From: Moraxellaceae bacterium
Lineage (GTDB): Bacteria > Pseudomonadota > Gammaproteobacteria > Pseudomonadales > Moraxellaceae
Length of the DNA stretch: 14,410 bases
Direction of reading: 5' to 3'
Assembly (NCBI GenBank): GCA_030146505.1
Contig: JASLCO010000238.1
Location: 1-14,410, forward strand
Numbering within the stretch: the first letter of the stretch is position 1; each line of letters starts with the position of its first letter. Shown one piece after another: positions 12,653 to 14,410 of this stretch. The notes beneath the pieces are model-generated. The model saw nothing but the letters and a program-made list of their open reading frames with translations. It did no database searches and was not told the DNA's origin. Both the position numbers and the translations under genes were made by a program.

Positions 12653-14074
12653 ATGCGCCTTTTTTCCGCCCTTTCCTTCCGCCAGCTGCTGGTGCTGGCC
12701 TTCCTGCTCATTGCCGTGCTGCTGGGCGCGGCTTCGCTGCATGCCCTGCGCACGCTGGAGCTTCTGGTCACGCAAAGCCGCGACGGCCTGACGCGCGCGC
12801 TGGAACTCAATGCCGACGTGCAGCTGATGGCCGAGCGCCGCGTTTCCATGGAGCGGTCCGCGCGCCAGTATCTGGTGCTGGGCGATCCTGCCCTGCGCCA
12901 GCGTTTTGACGAAGCCGCGCGTGATGCCGCGGCGGCGCTGGCGCGCCTGCACGACAATCTGCCGCCGGACTGGCCCGCAATCGAATGGAAAACGCAGGTG
13001 GAAACCATTGCCCGCCAGCTCTCGCCGCAGGCGCCGGGCAGTCGTGATGCCGTACTCACGGCGGCTTTCCGCCGCATCGACATGCTCAATGTCAGCGCTG
13101 CCGAGCAGGTGCGCGAATCCATCAAGCAGCAGAACGCCATCATGCTGGAGCAGCTGGAAAAAGGCCGGCAGCAACTGGCGCGGCAACTGCTGGGCGCCAT
13201 CATGGCCGCCGTACTGCTGGCGCTGGCGCTGGCCTACTGGCTGGGCCGGCCGGTGCAGCGGCTGGAGCAGGCCATCGACGGCCTGGGCGACAACCGCCTC
13301 GAGGCGGCCATAGAAATCAGCGGCCCGTCCGACCTGCGCTCGCTGGGACGACGCCTCGACTGGCTGCGCCTGCGCCTGTCCGAAGTGGAAGCGGACAAGG
13401 CCCGCTTCCTGCGCCATATCTCGCATGAGCTGAAAACGCCGCTGGCCGCCCTGCGCGAAGGCGCGTCCCTGCTGGAAGAAGGCGTGGCCGGCCCGCTCAA
13501 CGAGCGCCAGTCCGACGTGGTGCGCATCCTGCGCCAGCACACGCTGACCCTGCAGGGTCAGATAGAAGACCTGCTGCGCTTCAATGCGGCGGCTTTCGAG
13601 GCGCGCACGCTGACCCCGCGTGTGGTGGACCTGGGCGAGCTGGTGGATGAAGTGGTGGCCGCGCAGCGCCTGCAATGGGAAAGCCGCCAGTTACAGGTGC
13701 ACAGCACGGGCGATACGGTACTGGTGGAGGTGGACCGGCGAAAATTCGCCACCGTCATCGGCAACCTGCTCTCCAATGCCATACGCTTCAGCCCGCCTGG
13801 TGGACACATAAGCCTTACACGCCAGGGCTTGTCCGATCGCGTGGTGCTTGAGATTGTCGACGCCGGTCCGGGCGTGGCCGAGGAAGACCAGGGCAGGGTG
13901 TTCGAGCCTTTCTACCGTGGCCGCCACCAGCCCGAAACCGGCCTGCGCGGCAGCGGCATCGGCCTGTCCATCGTGCAGGAATATGTCATGGCCCATGGCG
14001 GCCGCATCGCGCTCATGCCCTCCACGGCAGGCGCCCGTTTTCGTATCGAGCTTCCGTATGCAAGCACCCGCTGA
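12653..14074 (+). CDS. Sensor histidine kinase, GlrK/QseE-like
   Basis: A 473-residue membrane kinase close in length and layout to E. coli GlrK (QseE). TM1 is about 10-32, followed by a ~145-residue helical periplasmic sensor. TM2 is about 179-198 (LLGAIMAAVLLALALAYWLG), then a HAMP linker (about 199-246). HisKA has the phospho-acceptor H258 in FLRHISHELKTPLAALREG, a signature of the GlrK group. HATPase_c has NLLSNA (371-376), DAGPGV from D403 and GSGIGLSI from 433. The ATG at 12653 gives a normal cytoplasmic N-terminus; a GTG at 12605 would add 16 unconserved residues. Only a weak GAGAG precedes it. The 3' end overlaps the lipoprotein gene by 17 bases, the glrK-qseG arrangement that is normally followed by the response regulator glrR. 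In enterobacteria this system controls the sRNA gene glmY and envelope functions; that role here is inference. Confidence 0.88.
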   Translation: MRLFSALSFRQLLVLAFLLIAVLLGAASLHALRTLELLVTQSRDGLTRALELNADVQLMAERRVSMERSARQYLVLGDPALRQRFDEAARDAAAALARLHDNLPPDWPAIEWKTQVETIARQLSPQAPGSRDAVLTAAFRRIDMLNVSAAEQVRESIKQQNAIMLEQLEKGRQQLARQLLGAIMAAVLLALALAYWLGRPVQRLEQAIDGLGDNRLEAAIEISGPSDLRSLGRRLDWLRLRLSEVEADKARFLRHISHELKTPLAALREGASLLEEGVAGPLNERQSDVVRILRQHTLTLQGQIEDLLRFNAAAFEARTLTPRVVDLGELVDEVVAAQRLQWESRQLQVHSTGDTVLVEVDRRKFATVIGNLLSNAIRFSPPGGHISLTRQGLSDRVVLEIVDAGPGVAEEDQGRVFEPFYRGRHQPETGLRGSGIGLSIVQEYVMAHGGRIALMPSTAGARFRIELPYASTR

Positions 14075-14410
14075 CCGCCTGGGTCTCCTGGCCTGTGTTT
14101 TCCTGCTGACCGCCTGTGCGGCCCGCGTGCCGCCGGCGCCGGCCGCCGTGGTTGCCGCGCGCGCGCCGGACGTGGTGCAGGAGGTGCTTGATTACCAGGG
14201 CTGGCTGGCCTTGCAGACGCCGGAATCGCTGGCCGCGGAAAGCCGGCGGCTGGAGGAGGACGGCATGGCGCCGCAGGCCCTGCTGCAGAAATCCCTCCTG
14301 CTGGCGCAGCGGCAGCAGCCGGCTGATCTGGAGGCGGCGCTGGCGGTGGCAGGCAGCATGCAGGCCCTGACTGATCCTGTCGCCACGGCAGGGCGGCGGG
14401 ATCAGTCAGG
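14058..14410 (+). CDS. Lipoprotein, QseG-like position, 3' end outside window
   Basis: An open frame starts inside the kinase gene (ATG 14058, overlapping its last 17 bases) and remains open for 117 codons to the edge. The product begins MQAPADRLGLLACVFLLTAC: a short N-terminus, a hydrophobic stretch and a lipobox LTAC, with the acylated Cys at residue 20. The mature part starts with a Pro/Ala-rich linker and continues as Glu/Gln/Leu-rich helix. In the GlrK system the gene between kinase and regulator encodes the outer-membrane lipoprotein QseG (YfhG), which modulates the kinase. Position and lipobox agree with that, but sequence similarity to QseG is too low to assert by eye. Translational coupling with the kinase is likely because of the overlap. 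The first Cys (residue 13, LLAC) could be an alternative lipobox, though it is closer to the N-terminus than usual. Confidence 0.75.
   Translation, partial: MQAPADRLGLLACVFLLTACAARVPPAPAAVVAARAPDVVQEVLDYQGWLALQTPESLAAESRRLEEDGMAPQALLQKSLLLAQRQQPADLEAALAVAGSMQALTDPVATAGRRDQS
14366..14410. repeat. 12-bp inverted repeat at the window edge
   Basis: CCTGACTGATCC (14366-14377) and GGATCAGTCAGG (14399-14410) are perfect reverse complements around 21 bases, inside the lipoprotein coding frame. The right arm coincides exactly with the last bases of the window. Confidence 0.6.

Noticed and set aside
12614..13675. 353-codon minus-strand open frame
   Set aside because: Antisense to the GlrK-like kinase; Gln/His/Arg-rich shadow translation.

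Overview
This window looks like a core chromosomal segment of a GC-rich proteobacterium, most likely a beta- or gammaproteobacterium. The evidence is a neisserial/betaproteobacterial-style exonuclease III, the yqgE-ruvX-pyrB-pyrC' neighbourhood with a zinc-ligand-less dihydroorotase homologue, a GlrK/QseG-type pair, and intergenic palindromes of the CATTCCCGCG...GCGGGAATGACG and GTAGGAGCGGCTT...CCGCGAA types. I cannot name a genus. I see no phage, transposase, tRNA, rRNA, CRISPR array or defence island. The window is mostly housekeeping genes with a few odd arrangements.

Left part (1-1742): the 3' end of an exonuclease III gene, a 32-bp perfect inverted repeat, a small class I SAM-dependent methyltransferase of the RsmC-like fold with an unusual motif IV, and a small exported, highly charged helical protein with a 31-residue internal repeat. 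A 472-bp gene-free stretch full of degenerate palindromic repeats follows.

Middle-left (2215-5117): two tandem, co-oriented minus-strand short-chain dehydrogenase genes, about 70% identical by eye. Each is preceded by the same promoter layout (TTGACA-N17-TACCGT) overlaid by inverted TTTGACA/TGTCAAA half-sites, which suggests a shared repressor not encoded here. A divergent gene for a ketopantoate-reductase-fold protein starts beyond the second operator and may share it.

Centre (5170-8748): yqgE (UPF0301), ruvX (pre-16S rRNA nuclease), pyrB (aspartate carbamoyltransferase) and pyrC' (dihydroorotase homologue lacking the HxH zinc ligands, likely a structural partner of PyrB). Unusually, pyrB and pyrC' are separated by 155 bp carrying two kinds of palindromic repeat, and no pyrR lies between ruvX and pyrB.

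Right part (9023-14410): thpR (RNA 2',3'-cyclic phosphodiesterase / 2'-5' ligase fold); a large MASE1-CHASE hybrid histidine kinase with a C-terminal receiver; then a GlrK/QseE-like histidine kinase whose end overlaps a lipoprotein gene (QseG-like position) that runs off the window. The response regulator of this last pair would be expected just downstream, outside the window.
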